Origin: Planctomycetota bacterium | GTDB taxonomy: Bacteria; Planctomycetota; Planctomycetia; Pirellulales; Pirellulaceae | DNA: 34,663 bases | Direction of reading: 5' to 3' | NCBI GenBank assembly: GCA_024277285.1 | Contig: JAJRVM010000216.1 | Span: 1 to 34,663, forward strand | Part shown: piece after piece, positions 25,584-34,414 of the stretch | Layout: each line of letters opens with the position of its first letter | Numbering within the stretch: the first letter of the stretch is position 1 | Program-made: the position numbers and the translations under genes | The notes under the pieces: generated by a model | Database searches by the model: none | The model's input: the letters and a program-made list of their open reading frames with translations, nothing else | Told to the model about the DNA's origin: nothing

Positions 25584-26615
25584 ATGAAGGCACTGGTCAA
25601 ACGACATGCGGAGCTTGGTTTGTGGTTGGAAGACGTGCCCGAGCCCGAGCCGGGTATCAACGATGTGCTGATCAAGGTTGACCGGACCGGTATCTGCGGC
25701 ACGGATGTTCACATCTATAACTGGGACGCGTGGGCTCAGAAGACAATCCCCGTGCCCATGGTCGTGGGACACGAGTTCGTGGGCGAGATCCTGGAAGTCG
25801 GCTCGAATGTTGCCGACTTTCGACCGGGTGATATCGTTAGCGGCGAAGGACATGTTGTCTGCGGAAGATGCCGCAATTGTCTGGCCGGTCGTCGGCATCT
25901 CTGCAAAGACACCAAAGGGATCGGTGTCAATCGGCCCGGAGCGTTTGCCGAGTATCTGACTTTGCCCATGACCAATGTCTGGCTCCATAGCGAGGGGATC
26001 GATCGCGACATCGCGGCGATTTTCGACCCGTTCGGTAACGCGGTCCATACCGCACTCACGTTCCCCGTGTTGGGCGAGGACGTGTTGATCACCGGCGCCG
26101 GGCCGATCGGTGCCTTGGCGGCTGCGGTGGTGCGGCACGCTGGAGCACGCTATGTGGTGATTACCGATGTCAATCCTTATCGGCTCGAACTGGCGCGCAA
26201 ACTTGGCGCCACACTGGCGATTGATGTGCGTAAGACGCGCATCGCGGATGTGCAAAAGCAGCTGAAGATGCACGAGGGCTTTGACGTCGGCTTGGAAATG
26301 TCGGGCAACCCGACCGCCTTCCGAGAAATGCTCGACAATATGTGTCATGGTGGCAAGATTGCCATGCTGGGGATACCGACCGAAGAAGTGGCCATCGATT
26401 GGAGTACCGTTGTCTTCAATATGTTGACGGTCAAGGGGATCTATGGCCGTGAGATGTACGAGACCTGGTACAAGATGACCGTGATGCTCGAGAGTGGGCT
26501 CGACATCGCGCCGATCGTCACGCACCGATTCCACTATAGCCACTTCCAAGAGGGGTTTGACATCATGCGGTCGGGGAAATCGGGTAAGGTGATCTTGAGT
26601 TGGCGCGACGCTTGA
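25584..26615 (+). CDS. tdh: L-threonine 3-dehydrogenase
   Basis: The product is 343 aa, the usual size. ATG 25584 ([13 protein letters not shown]) is preferred over the in-frame upstream start at 25548. It oxidises L-threonine to 2-amino-3-ketobutyrate with NAD+. Catalytic zinc residues lie in [13 protein letters not shown] and GHEFVG. The structural zinc cysteines are in [15 protein letters not shown], and the Rossmann motif is [14 protein letters not shown]. It is followed after 111 bp by kbl, the classic two-gene order for threonine breakdown. The product of Tdh is unstable, so pairing with Kbl is functionally required. Confidence 0.96.
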   Translation: MKALVKRHAELGLWLEDVPEPEPGINDVLIKVDRTGICGTDVHIYNWDAWAQKTIPVPMVVGHEFVGEILEVGSNVADFRPGDIVSGEGHVVCGRCRNCLAGRRHLCKDTKGIGVNRPGAFAEYLTLPMTNVWLHSEGIDRDIAAIFDPFGNAVHTALTFPVLGEDVLITGAGPIGALAAAVVRHAGARYVVITDVNPYRLELARKLGATLAIDVRKTRIADVQKQLKMHEGFDVGLEMSGNPTAFREMLDNMCHGGKIAMLGIPTEEVAIDWSTVVFNMLTVKGIYGREMYETWYKMTVMLESGLDIAPIVTHRFHYSHFQEGFDIMRSGKSGKVILSWRDA

Positions 26616-26726
26616 GACAGGGCCGGGAAACCACGTCCTTGCAGTGACGTTGGAGCGGCGATTGACCAGCTCAGGTCCGAGCGAAACACGCATCGGGAAA
26701 CACGCATCATCGAGGAATAGCAGATC

Positions 26727-27923
26727 ATGTACGGAAAGTTCAAAGAGCATCTAGCCAGTGCGCTGGACGATATTCGCGAGCAGGGATTATACAAGGCCGA
26801 GCGAGTTATCACTTCGCCACAAGATGCGCACATCCAAGTCGGCGGCGAACAGGTCGATGGTGGCCAAACGGTGCTCAATATGTGCGCCAATAACTATCTC
26901 GGGTTGGCCGAGCATCCGGAAGTCGTCGCGGCCGCCCATGCTGGGCTTGACCGCTGGGGTTACGGACTCTCTTCGGTACGGTTCATCTGCGGCACGCAGG
27001 CGGTCCATAAGAGTCTGGAAGCGAAGGTCAGCGAGTTTCTGGCAATGGAGGACACGATTCTTTACACGTCGTGCTTTGATGCCAACGGCGGGCTGTTCGA
27101 GACGTTGCTGACGGCAGAGGATGCGATCATTTCGGATGAGCTGAACCACGCCAGTATCATTGATGGAGTGCGACTCTGCAAAGCGAAGCGGTTTCGCTAC
27201 AAGAACAATGACATGGTGGACCTCGAACAGAAACTGCAAGCGGCGCGCGACGCGAGATTCCGCATGATCGCCACCGATGGCGTCTTTTCGATGGACGGGT
27301 ACATCGCCAATCTGCCGGGAATTTGCGACCTTGCCGACAAGTACGATGCCTTGGTGATGGTTGACGACTCGCACGCCGTCGGGTTCATGGGCGCACGCGG
27401 ACGGGGCGTGCATGAACATCACAATGTGATGGATCGGATTGATATCATCACCGGCACGCTGGGCAAAGCGCTTGGTGGTGCCAGTGGAGGTTATACGAGT
27501 GGCCGTCGCGAGTTGATTGAAATGTTGCGGCAACGCTCGCGACCCTATCTGTTTTCAAATTCGGTCGCCCCGCCGATCGCAGCTGCGTCACTTCGAGCGA
27601 TCGAATTATTGATGGAGTCGACTCAACTGCGCGACAAACTGGAGCGGAATACTCGGTTCTTTCGCCAGGAGATCACGAAAGTTGGTTACGACGTGCTGCC
27701 AGGCGAGCACCCGATCGTCCCGATCATGCTGTACGATGCCGCCTTGGCCAGCCGGACGGCGGATGCGATGTTGCGGAAGGGAGTCTATGTCGTCGGGTTC
27801 TCGTATCCGGTCGTCCCGCAAGGGAAGGCGAGGATCCGAACGCAGATCTCCGCTGCGCACTCGCAGGAAGATCTGGCGATGGCCGTCGAGAAATTTGCCG
27901 AGGTGCGACGCGAATTGTCGTAA
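26727..27923 (+). CDS. kbl: 2-amino-3-ketobutyrate CoA ligase (glycine C-acetyltransferase)
   Basis: The product is 398 aa, the same length as E. coli Kbl. ATG 26727 has GAGGAA 9 nt upstream. A fold-type I PLP enzyme: [14 protein letters not shown] near the N-terminus, [10 protein letters not shown] (PLP ring contacts), and Lys247 in [15 protein letters not shown], which forms the internal aldimine. It splits 2-amino-3-ketobutyrate with CoA to glycine and acetyl-CoA. It forms an apparent operon with tdh, and a small 12-bp direct repeat (AAACACGCATC) lies in the gap. Confidence 0.97.
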   Translation: MYGKFKEHLASALDDIREQGLYKAERVITSPQDAHIQVGGEQVDGGQTVLNMCANNYLGLAEHPEVVAAAHAGLDRWGYGLSSVRFICGTQAVHKSLEAKVSEFLAMEDTILYTSCFDANGGLFETLLTAEDAIISDELNHASIIDGVRLCKAKRFRYKNNDMVDLEQKLQAARDARFRMIATDGVFSMDGYIANLPGICDLADKYDALVMVDDSHAVGFMGARGRGVHEHHNVMDRIDIITGTLGKALGGASGGYTSGRRELIEMLRQRSRPYLFSNSVAPPIAAASLRAIELLMESTQLRDKLERNTRFFRQEITKVGYDVLPGEHPIVPIMLYDAALASRTADAMLRKGVYVVGFSYPVVPQGKARIRTQISAAHSQEDLAMAVEKFAEVRRELS

Positions 27924-27991
27924 ACGTCGGCGGGCCCTGTGCGAAATTGCCTGGCTGTGCCGCGATCGTTCACTGAGTGGCACTAACCATT

Positions 27992-28041
27992 GGGTGACAC
28001 TGGCTGAGCGCGCGTCGGGTGGCACTGGCTGAGCGAGCGTC
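27992..28041 (+). repeat. 25-bp tandem duplication
   Basis: GGGTGACACTGGCTGAGCG.. (27992-28016) is repeated at 28017-28041 with two substitutions. It contains the GGCACTGGCT motif also present in the 1740 palindrome. Confidence 0.85.
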
Positions 28042-28146
28042 TCACACCGTCATCTTGGCGAGCAACGTACTCGCGAGCGGAGCCAGTGTTCGCCCCGGCT
28101 CAAACCGTTCGCCTTGCCTCAAACCGCGCGCGGTGCAGCCGGGAAG

Positions 28147-28260
28147 GGGACCGCTAATCAGCACGGATAGACGCTAATGAAAAGGCCCTCCGCCGGTCTT
28201 GTCCCGGCCGGAGGCACGACTGGTCAGCTACCAGCAACACGCCCATATTCTTTCGTCGGT
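28147..28260 (+). repeat. Dispersed repeat R1, copy 3
   Basis: The best-preserved copy: GACCGCTAATCAGCACGG, AGACGCTAATG, a hairpin at 28187-28214 with a CTTGT loop, then CGACTGGTCAGCTACCAGCA. The last 28 bp or so appear after the stop codon of the minus-strand peptidase (28288). Confidence 0.8.
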
Positions 28261-28287
28261 CGGTCTGGTTGTCATGCCGTCGCCGAC

Positions 28288-30396
28288 TCATTCGTTGTCA
28301 GCAGTGCCCGATTTCCCTGCATCGGTTGCAGCGGGATCGCTTCGGCAAAACCGATCGAGCCAGTCAAAGAAGACACGGTGCCAGAGCACGCCGTTTTGCG
28401 GGCCCATCACCCAGTGCCCTTCTGCGGGGAAATAGAGAAACCGAGACGGCACGCCCTTGAGTTGAGCGGCGGTAAACGCTTCCATACCCTGCGTGACGGG
28501 GACGCGGAAGTCCTTTTCGCCATGAATCACCAATAGCGGCGTTTTCCAATTGCGGACGAATCGGTGCGGCGAGTTCCGATCGTATGCTGCTTGTGTCGCG
28601 CGGCTCTGCCAGTAGACTCCGCCAAGATCCCATTTGGGGAACCAGAGTTCTTCGGTCGCACCAAGCATTGATTCCAAATTGAATACACCACAGTGGGCGA
28701 TCATGCAACGGAATCGATCTTGGTGATTTCCCATCAACCAGTAAACGGTGTAGCCGCCAAAACTTGCCCCGACGGCAGCCATGCGTTGCGTGTCGATGTA
28801 CGGTTCAAGCATCATGGCGTCGGTGGCCGCCAGGATGTCGCGCATCGCCTGCCCTCCCCAGTCGCCACTGATCTGGTCGTTCCATTGACGGCCAAAGCCG
28901 GGCAGGCCGCGGCGATTCGGCGCGACGATGACGTAGCCATTTGCGGCCATCAGATGGAAATTCCAGCGAAACGAGAACCATTGACCGATCTGTCCTTGGG
29001 GTCCACCTTGGCAGTAGGTGATCAGTGGCCACTTTTTACTGGGGTCAAAGTTGGGTGGGTAGATGACCCAGCAGTGAATCTTCTTGCCGTCGCTGGCTCG
29101 CACCCAACGTTGCTTGACGGTAGGTAATTCGAGTGAATCGATCATCGTGTCGTTGATGTGGCTCACGCGGCGTACCGACCCATCCTCGACGGACAGGAGC
29201 GAGAGTTCTTTGGGCCGCAGCATGTTTTGCGAATTGACGAGCAGTTGCGTGCCGCTGGGACCGGGACCGATCAAGCTCCAGTTGAATTGGCCACGCGTGA
29301 TTTGAGTCGTGCGCTGATCGTCGAGCCCCAGGCGGAACAACTGGTTGGTACCGCGGTATTCCGACATGAACAAAACGCTTTGTGAATCGGGCATCCAGGT
29401 GACGCCGTGCGCTGTTTGGTCGAGTTGTGCGGTCAGATCGTGCATGCGGTGGTCGGCTCGATCCAGCAGCATGATGCGGTTCTTGTCTGCTTCGAACCCG
29501 GCCCGCCGCATGGAATGAAAGGCGATCCATCGGCCGTCTGGCGAATAGACCGGGTCGGTATCGTAGCCGCCCATCCCCGGTGTGATGCATTTGGGTGCTT
29601 CTTGCCCGTCACGACGGACGGTGTAGATGGCGCTGTCGGTCGATTCTGCCGGATTGTTTACGACTTTGGCCGTGAAGGCAAGCTCCTCTCCGTCGGGCGA
29701 CCAGTTGAACTGCTCGGCGCCGGAGAACGGTGGCAGCGGGCAATTCGCTCGGAGCCCTTTCATGAGATCGCGCGCGGCCTCAGCGCGGCCCTTTTGGGTA
29801 AGCCGAGCGACGTGCAGGTGGCTGTAGGAATAATCGTGCCAGGCATTCCAGTGCCGGTACATAAGCGAATCGATGATGCGCGCGTCTGCTTTAGGGAGAT
29901 CAGGATAGAGTTCGTTGACGGTGGCGTCCAGCTTGACTTCCGTGGTGAAGGCAATGTGCGTTGCCTGCGGCGATACCTTCAGATTCGCCACTCCCTTAGC
30001 CACGTCCGTCACTTGTAATGGCGCGGCGCCAGCGTAGTCGATCGACCAGACTTGCGGCTCGGCGTCTTGCTTGCCCTCGGGTACACCGATGTAGAACAGG
30101 CGAGGACCGCCGAGCAACGTGACGAATTGGAGCGAATCGGCGCTCTGCAAATTCCGTGCGACAGTCCAATCACGTTGGTTCTTGATGTCATACAAGTGAA
30201 TGTCGGACCTGCCGCTGTTCTTCTGCAGGTCGTAGTTTCGGACGGCGTAGGCGATCAAATTGCCTTCGGCGTTCAAGCATGCGGCGCCCAGGCGTCCCAA
30301 TTCCCAGATGCGTTCCGGAGTCATGCGGTCGCCGGCATTGGCGGAGATGGAGGTGAGCAGACTGAAGGCAAGGCTAATCGCCAATATACGATTCAT
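28288..30396 (-). CDS. Exported S9-family serine peptidase (prolyl oligopeptidase type)
   Basis: The product is 702 aa. ATG 30396 (MNRILAISLAFSLL) has GGAG 7 nt upstream and opens a signal peptide cleaved near ISANA. Residues about 30-420 form the beta-propeller that gates the active site (WSPDGEELAFTAKV, YSPDGRWIAFHS, WMPDSQSVLFMSE). The C-terminal alpha/beta hydrolase domain has the triad Ser545 (GASFGGY), Asp629 (HGEKDFRVP) and His661 (PAEGHW). It is closer to acylaminoacyl/dipeptidyl peptidases than to prolyl oligopeptidase proper. Probably a secreted or periplasmic peptidase for oligopeptide uptake. Divergent from the DUF1570-like gene. Confidence 0.92.
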   Translation of the reverse strand: MNRILAISLAFSLLTSISANAGDRMTPERIWELGRLGAACLNAEGNLIAYAVRNYDLQKNSGRSDIHLYDIKNQRDWTVARNLQSADSLQFVTLLGGPRLFYIGVPEGKQDAEPQVWSIDYAGAAPLQVTDVAKGVANLKVSPQATHIAFTTEVKLDATVNELYPDLPKADARIIDSLMYRHWNAWHDYSYSHLHVARLTQKGRAEAARDLMKGLRANCPLPPFSGAEQFNWSPDGEELAFTAKVVNNPAESTDSAIYTVRRDGQEAPKCITPGMGGYDTDPVYSPDGRWIAFHSMRRAGFEADKNRIMLLDRADHRMHDLTAQLDQTAHGVTWMPDSQSVLFMSEYRGTNQLFRLGLDDQRTTQITRGQFNWSLIGPGPSGTQLLVNSQNMLRPKELSLLSVEDGSVRRVSHINDTMIDSLELPTVKQRWVRASDGKKIHCWVIYPPNFDPSKKWPLITYCQGGPQGQIGQWFSFRWNFHLMAANGYVIVAPNRRGLPGFGRQWNDQISGDWGGQAMRDILAATDAMMLEPYIDTQRMAAVGASFGGYTVYWLMGNHQDRFRCMIAHCGVFNLESMLGATEELWFPKWDLGGVYWQSRATQAAYDRNSPHRFVRNWKTPLLVIHGEKDFRVPVTQGMEAFTAAQLKGVPSRFLYFPAEGHWVMGPQNGVLWHRVFFDWLDRFCRSDPAATDAGKSGTADNE

Positions 30397-30623
30397 CGGA
30401 ATCTCCACTACGATTCAAAGGTGAGTATGCGAAGGTGTTCTTCCAACATGCGGTGACGTAGCCACACGCCTTGGCAATAGGCCCGGGTAGCATGAGGTCG
30501 TTCCGTTTGTGCCGATTGTACGTGTACGATTCGCGCCTCATTCGGTCGCGATCTGAATCGACTCCGTCCATGCTCGCTATAGCATTGTAACTCAATAGTT
30601 GTGGCGTAGGTTTTTTGAAGGGG

Positions 30624-30640
30624 CGTGACGGCGAGTCACG
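30624..30640. promoter_or_regulatory. Short inverted repeat, possible operator
   Basis: CGTGAC and GTCACG flank GGCGA in the 289-bp divergent gap between the peptidase and DUF1570-like genes, 45 bp before the latter. A role as a regulator site is only a guess. Confidence 0.3.
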
Positions 30641-30685
30641 ATTTGCGCGCGGCGAACGGTTCCATGTTGTGATATTCCGAGGCAA

Positions 30686-31627
30686 ATGACGATAATGTGT
30701 GTACAGCGTCTTCGTCCTGTGAACGGTTGCGTGCCAAGTTATTTGGCAGCGTTTGGCGTGCTGCTGGTTTTCGCTGGCAGTGTTTGGGCCACCGATGGAG
30801 TGACGGTTCGCTTGGCTTTGGACGGTGATACTCTGGAAGGTACTCCGCTTGCGTGGAACCGATCCCAGGTCTTGTTGCTGACGCGCAGCGGTTACCTGTT
30901 GCAATTCCCGCCGAGCAAGGCGGAGGGCTTTCGCGAGGTCTCGAAACAGTTTCGTCCTTGGTCACAGAGTGAAGTTCGCGGGCAACTGCAACGGGAGTTT
31001 GGTCGCCGCTTTGAAGTGTCGGGAACGGGGCACTACCTGGTCGTTCATCCTGTTGGAGAAAAAGGACGCTGGGCACGGCGATTTGAAGATCTCTATCGGT
31101 CGTTCGTGCACTACTTCAACGTGCGTGGCATGCGGCCCGCCGAACCGGAGTTTCCACTGGTGGCTGTGGTTTTCTATTCTCAACGCGAGTTTCTGGAATA
31201 TGGCCGGCAGGCAGGAGGGGCTATTGCGCCGGGTGTGTTGGGTTACTATTCGCCCCGCACTAATCGCGTGATCGTCTATGACGTAACGCACGGTCAGTCG
31301 ACGGACGCGAACTGGCACATCAATGCGGAGACGATCATCCACGAAGCGACGCATCAGATGGCGTTCAACACGCATATTCATAGCCGTGCTGCCATGCCTC
31401 CGCGGTGGGCGGCCGAAGGCTTGGCGATGTTGTTCGAGGCACCCGGAATCTGGAATGCGCGGCACCATGCACGGCTGAAGGACCGTATTAATCGTGGCCG
31501 GCTCGAGTCGTTTCGTCGCTATGCCGCAAATCGGCCCGCAGGCTATTTGCCTCAGTTCGTCAGCCTGGATGCCCGCAGTTTCATGAGCGCTCCTGGGCCT
31601 TCTTATGCTGAATCGTGGGCGTTTTAG
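30686..31627 (+). CDS. Exported DUF1570-like metallopeptidase-like protein, cut short by in-frame TAG
   Basis: The product is 313 aa to the TAG at 31625-31627. The start ATG 30686 has GAGG very close upstream. A signal peptide (YLAAFGVLLVFAGSVWA) ends near residue 36. Residues about 90-310 match the planctomycete DUF1570 type: YLVVHP, VVFYSQREFLEYG, a zinc-like HEATHQMAF motif and the following PRWAAEGLAMLFE glutamate motif. This is the layout of gluzincin peptidases. The stop falls in AESWAF, where relatives continue into a hydrophobic FFL-type helix, and the same frame stays open for 60 more sense codons. The gene is therefore interrupted; the truncated product still holds the zinc motif. 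Confidence 0.85.
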   Translation: MTIMCVQRLRPVNGCVPSYLAAFGVLLVFAGSVWATDGVTVRLALDGDTLEGTPLAWNRSQVLLLTRSGYLLQFPPSKAEGFREVSKQFRPWSQSEVRGQLQREFGRRFEVSGTGHYLVVHPVGEKGRWARRFEDLYRSFVHYFNVRGMRPAEPEFPLVAVVFYSQREFLEYGRQAGGAIAPGVLGYYSPRTNRVIVYDVTHGQSTDANWHINAETIIHEATHQMAFNTHIHSRAAMPPRWAAEGLAMLFEAPGIWNARHHARLKDRINRGRLESFRRYAANRPAGYLPQFVSLDARSFMSAPGPSYAESWAF

Positions 31628-31810
31628 TTCTTCCTGTCGGAGAAGGAACCGGTCAAGTATATGAAGTACCTGGCGAAGACTGCAGCGCGCAAGCCGCTAC
31701 AATCCTACCGCCAAGAGGAACGACTGAAGGAATTTACCGACGTGTTCGGCCGCGACCTCAAAATGCTCGAAGCACGCTATCTGCGGTTCGTGAAGCAGTT
31801 ACCCCGTTAG
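31628..31810 (+). pseudogene. In-frame 3' part of the DUF1570-like gene, beyond the TAG
   Basis: Sixty codons in the same frame (starting FFLSEKEPVKYMKYLAKT and ending RYLRFVKQLPR) up to TAG 31808-31810. The composition and helix pattern look like the true C-terminus of the family. There is no ribosome site or early start codon for separate translation, so it is either lost or reached only by readthrough. Confidence 0.75.
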
Positions 31811-32143
31811 CCATCTTCGGGTCCTGACGGTCATAGTGGTTTCGCGCCAGCGACGTTCGCCTTATGTGTGATTTCCGTGCGCCATGATGTTGCCACTGCT
31901 TGCCCTGCGACTAGGCTAAGAACCTGTCACGGAACCCGCTCGCGCCACGCCGGTCGGTTTTGGCTGGGCCGGTCGGCATTTTGTGACGAGTTTCCAGCCA
32001 ACTTGGCGTTACCGTTCGATGCGCCGCTGCAATTCTGCGCTAAAGTCAACCTGTGAGGAGCCGGATCCGTTTCGCGAGGACGCCAATCGAAATTTGGCCG
32101 CCGGTGAAGGGTTCGTTCCATATAACAAGCAAGGGTGATGTAC
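31811..32143. other. Leader interval before the 64-residue protein gene
   Basis: About 330 bp. The block CGGCATTTTGT, then CCAACTTGGCGT (31975-32012) is shared with the chaperone operon leader (about 11872-11899). I see no sigma-54 element here. Confidence 0.5.
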
Positions 32144-32338
32144 ATGACCATGGAACAGCTGAGCTTCAACACACGCAAGTCGCTATGCAACCATCTCGGG
32201 GATCTGGCCGGCGTGGAATTGGCCGAGTTTCTGCAGGACTTGAAATCGCGGCTTGAGACGGTCGAACAAAATAAGGTCGACGTGACCAAGATTATCCCCG
32301 ATTCCTGCACGGTAACTCCACCGATCCATATGACGTAG
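32144..32338 (+). CDS. Small helical protein of unknown function
   Basis: The product is 64 aa. ATG 32144 is used because AAGGG (32131-32135) is 8 nt upstream; ATGs at 32138 and 32150 are possible. The sequence MTMEQLSFNTRKSLCNHLGDL, then LAEFLQDLKSRLETVEQNKVDVTKIIPD, suggests a short helix followed by a coiled coil. I recognise no named family. A good ribosome site and a downstream hairpin support a real gene. Confidence 0.6.
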   Translation: MTMEQLSFNTRKSLCNHLGDLAGVELAEFLQDLKSRLETVEQNKVDVTKIIPDSCTVTPPIHMT

Positions 32339-32396
32339 CTGCGCCGCCAGCTATCCATGCTGGCACGCAATCCAATCACACGGCAACGAACGCACA

Positions 32397-32418
32397 CGCG
32401 GCCCCTCCGGGGCCCGCG
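32397..32418 (+). terminator. GC-rich hairpin after the small gene
   Basis: Arms CGCGGCCCC and GGGGCCCGCG with one bulge, loop TCC, 58 bp past the stop codon. No T-run follows, so it is only a candidate. Confidence 0.45.
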
Positions 32419-32621
32419 ATCCTCTTGCCGACACGCGGAACTACTGCGTGCTTAATCTGCATGCCTGCCCTCCTTGCCTATCTTGCCGTAGCCTCCTCTG
32501 TTTTCCCGTTGCCATCCCCCCCCGCTCGCCGGTCGGGCGTTTTCTTGCGTTGACGCCATCGAGCAGAAGGTGCATAATCCGCCGATTTCTTTTTTCGCGA
32601 CCCCTCGATTGGCGAATCGGC

Positions 32622-33425
32622 ATGGCTCATCCTTCGATATACCTGCGAACCTCACAGCGCCTGCTGCTTGCGGTTGCTGTGTGCGCCGCGTTGGGCGAAG
32701 CCACGTGGGCGGCCAAGCAGCCGGAACAGCCAACTGGCCCGCCGAGTTCGCAATGGCAGTACGATGAAGGTGGGGACCAATGGATGAGCCCTATGACCGA
32801 GGATGTGGCGCCGCCGGGTGGAATCCTGGCAGGCTTGCCGCAGCATCCACTTCGGCATATGGGGTTTGGCGAACCGCTGCAGGGAACCAGTTGGTTGAAT
32901 CGCCCCTACTACGTGGGTGGATTTGTTGGGACTTGGTTGGGTGAAAGTCTGATTGGTGGCCAGGTCGATCAGGGTACGGGTTTCTTCAGCGGTTTTTGGC
33001 TAGGAACCGACTTCAACCACTATTGGGGTGGCGAGCTGAGAACCAGCTTGTTCTACGTTAACACGTCCTTTGCGGCTACGGGCCAGCCCGGCTTGGAGTC
33101 CCGAAACCTAGTTGGAGATGCCAACCTGCTCTATTACCCTTGGGGCGATTCGCGCTGGCGTCCCTACGGTACGATCGGCCTCGGGTTTGCGGGTTTCCAT
33201 TTTACCGACACCGAATACCGGACGGTCAACCATACCGGCGTATTACTGCCGATCGGGCTGGGCGTGAAGTACCTTTGCCGTAACTGGCTGGCCGTACGGA
33301 TGGAGATCAAAGACAACGTCGTTTTTGGCGGCAACGGCGTTGATACGACTGGCAGCTGGTCGTTTGTGGGTGGCGTGGAAGTGCATTGGGGCAGCAAATC
33401 GGCCGCGAGGTACTATCCATGGTGA
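32622..33425 (+). CDS. Outer-membrane beta-barrel-like protein
   Basis: The product is 267 aa from ATG 32622. Upstream codons in the frame (from 32448) are Cys- and Pro-rich and unlike a gene. A signal peptide (LRTSQRLLLAVAVCAALGEATWA) is followed by a Pro/Gln linker. From about residue 100 there are alternating aromatic/Gly beta strands (YYVGGFVGTWLGE, FSGFWLGTDFNHYWGGELRTSLFY, YGTIGLGFAGFHF, LLPIGLGVKYLCRNWLAVRMEIKDNVVF, SWSFVGGVEVHWG) in the style of small eight-stranded OmpA-like barrels. It ends in YYPW, with a terminal aromatic as in many outer-membrane proteins. The role is unknown. Confidence 0.78.
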   Translation: MAHPSIYLRTSQRLLLAVAVCAALGEATWAAKQPEQPTGPPSSQWQYDEGGDQWMSPMTEDVAPPGGILAGLPQHPLRHMGFGEPLQGTSWLNRPYYVGGFVGTWLGESLIGGQVDQGTGFFSGFWLGTDFNHYWGGELRTSLFYVNTSFAATGQPGLESRNLVGDANLLYYPWGDSRWRPYGTIGLGFAGFHFTDTEYRTVNHTGVLLPIGLGVKYLCRNWLAVRMEIKDNVVFGGNGVDTTGSWSFVGGVEVHWGSKSAARYYPW

Positions 33426-33556
33426 GCCACGCTGCGCCCTAGCGAATATCGCGGCGGCAAACAGCCTTGGTAGTTTGAAGCGTCCGCTTTATACTGGCCA
33501 GCCCTTGGCCAAGAAAAGGCCCTCCCCTCCCCCGCGCCGACATGGAGGTTGTCGCC

Positions 33557-34378
33557 ATGCGTTTCTTTTCCCGTGGACCGCTAATTGTTGCGGCTTGTGG
33601 CCTCCTCGTTAGCCAAATCGCCTGGGCTGCACTGTCCCATTCAGCCGACGACCGACTAGGCGGAAGCATCGGCTGGATGTTCGAGGGGCACGATCCCAAC
33701 GCCACTCGGGGATGGGCGGATGTGGCGAAACTAGACGCTGCAACTCCAGTCGTCGTCGCGATCCCGGTCAACTCGACGGCAATCCGAGCGACGGCAATCC
33801 GAGACAGTCTGATTTCGGAAAGGATTTCAAAATCGCCGCCACTCGACGACCAGCCACGCGCGTTACGGGAGCCAGGCACACTGGAGCTGGCAGCGGAGGT
33901 CGGTGAATCGCTGCCGCCAGCTGTTTGCGTGGCCGCTGCAGCGTCGGTCGCGACGAGTGCGACGACGCTGCCTGAACGTGTGGTGCCGGACGAACGGGCG
34001 CTACGCGACATTCAGGAGATCCGTCGCGAGCAAGGCGGGTTGTTCAAAGGGACCTTGCTGGAAGAACTGGCTGCGCCCACGTCTGACGAAGATTTCCTGG
34101 AGGCATTGCGAAGTGTGGCAGTGAAGTCCTCTTCGGCGGTGGTGCCCGCCAGCAACACAGCTCGCGTCGATGCTCCCTCGCTAGCCCCATTGCTAAAGCA
34201 GCCGGCATTCGTTGCTCCGGCCGATGCTCAGTTGGTCCGGACCCTCAGGGCGACCGCCAAGCAGCTCGACGACCGCGCTGTCGTGTTTGAAGCGTCACGC
34301 CAATACAAACGCGCCGACCAGCTGCGTTCGCTAGCACGCAAGCTGCGGAAGCAGGCCCGCAAGCTGCCCTATAGGTAG
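33557..34378 (+). CDS. Exported protein of unknown function with basic helical C-terminus
   Basis: The product is 273 aa. ATG 33557 has GGAGG (33544-33548) 8 nt upstream; ATG 33542 overlaps that site. The signal peptide is FFSRGPLIVAACGLLVSQIAWA. The middle is Ala/Val/Ser-rich with no clear fold, and the last 50 residues are helical and basic (LVRTLRATAKQLDDRAVVFEA, then YKRADQLRSLARKLRKQARKLPYR). Within it, 33802-33817 is a 16-bp exact match to the tandem repeat at 34417, beside a doubled CGGCAATCCGAG. The gene seems to carry or to have seeded a repeat fragment. It lies 131 bp after the barrel gene on the same strand and may be cotranscribed. Confidence 0.7.
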   Translation: MRFFSRGPLIVAACGLLVSQIAWAALSHSADDRLGGSIGWMFEGHDPNATRGWADVAKLDAATPVVVAIPVNSTAIRATAIRDSLISERISKSPPLDDQPRALREPGTLELAAEVGESLPPAVCVAAAASVATSATTLPERVVPDERALRDIQEIRREQGGLFKGTLLEELAAPTSDEDFLEALRSVAVKSSSAVVPASNTARVDAPSLAPLLKQPAFVAPADAQLVRTLRATAKQLDDRAVVFEASRQYKRADQLRSLARKLRKQARKLPYR

Positions 34379-34414
34379 AGCGGCTGCAACGCTGAGGTTC
34401 GGCTCCCAAAAATC

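Larger units (their letters stand above)
27924..28287. other. Gene-free interval between convergent genes
   Basis: About 360 bp with a 25-bp tandem duplication (27992-28041) and R1 copy 3 (28147-28260). I see no strong terminator and no gene. Confidence 0.6.

Noticed and set aside
25512..26750. 412-codon open frame on the minus strand
   Set aside because: It is the antisense shadow of tdh, which has full family motifs; the shadow has no family resemblance.
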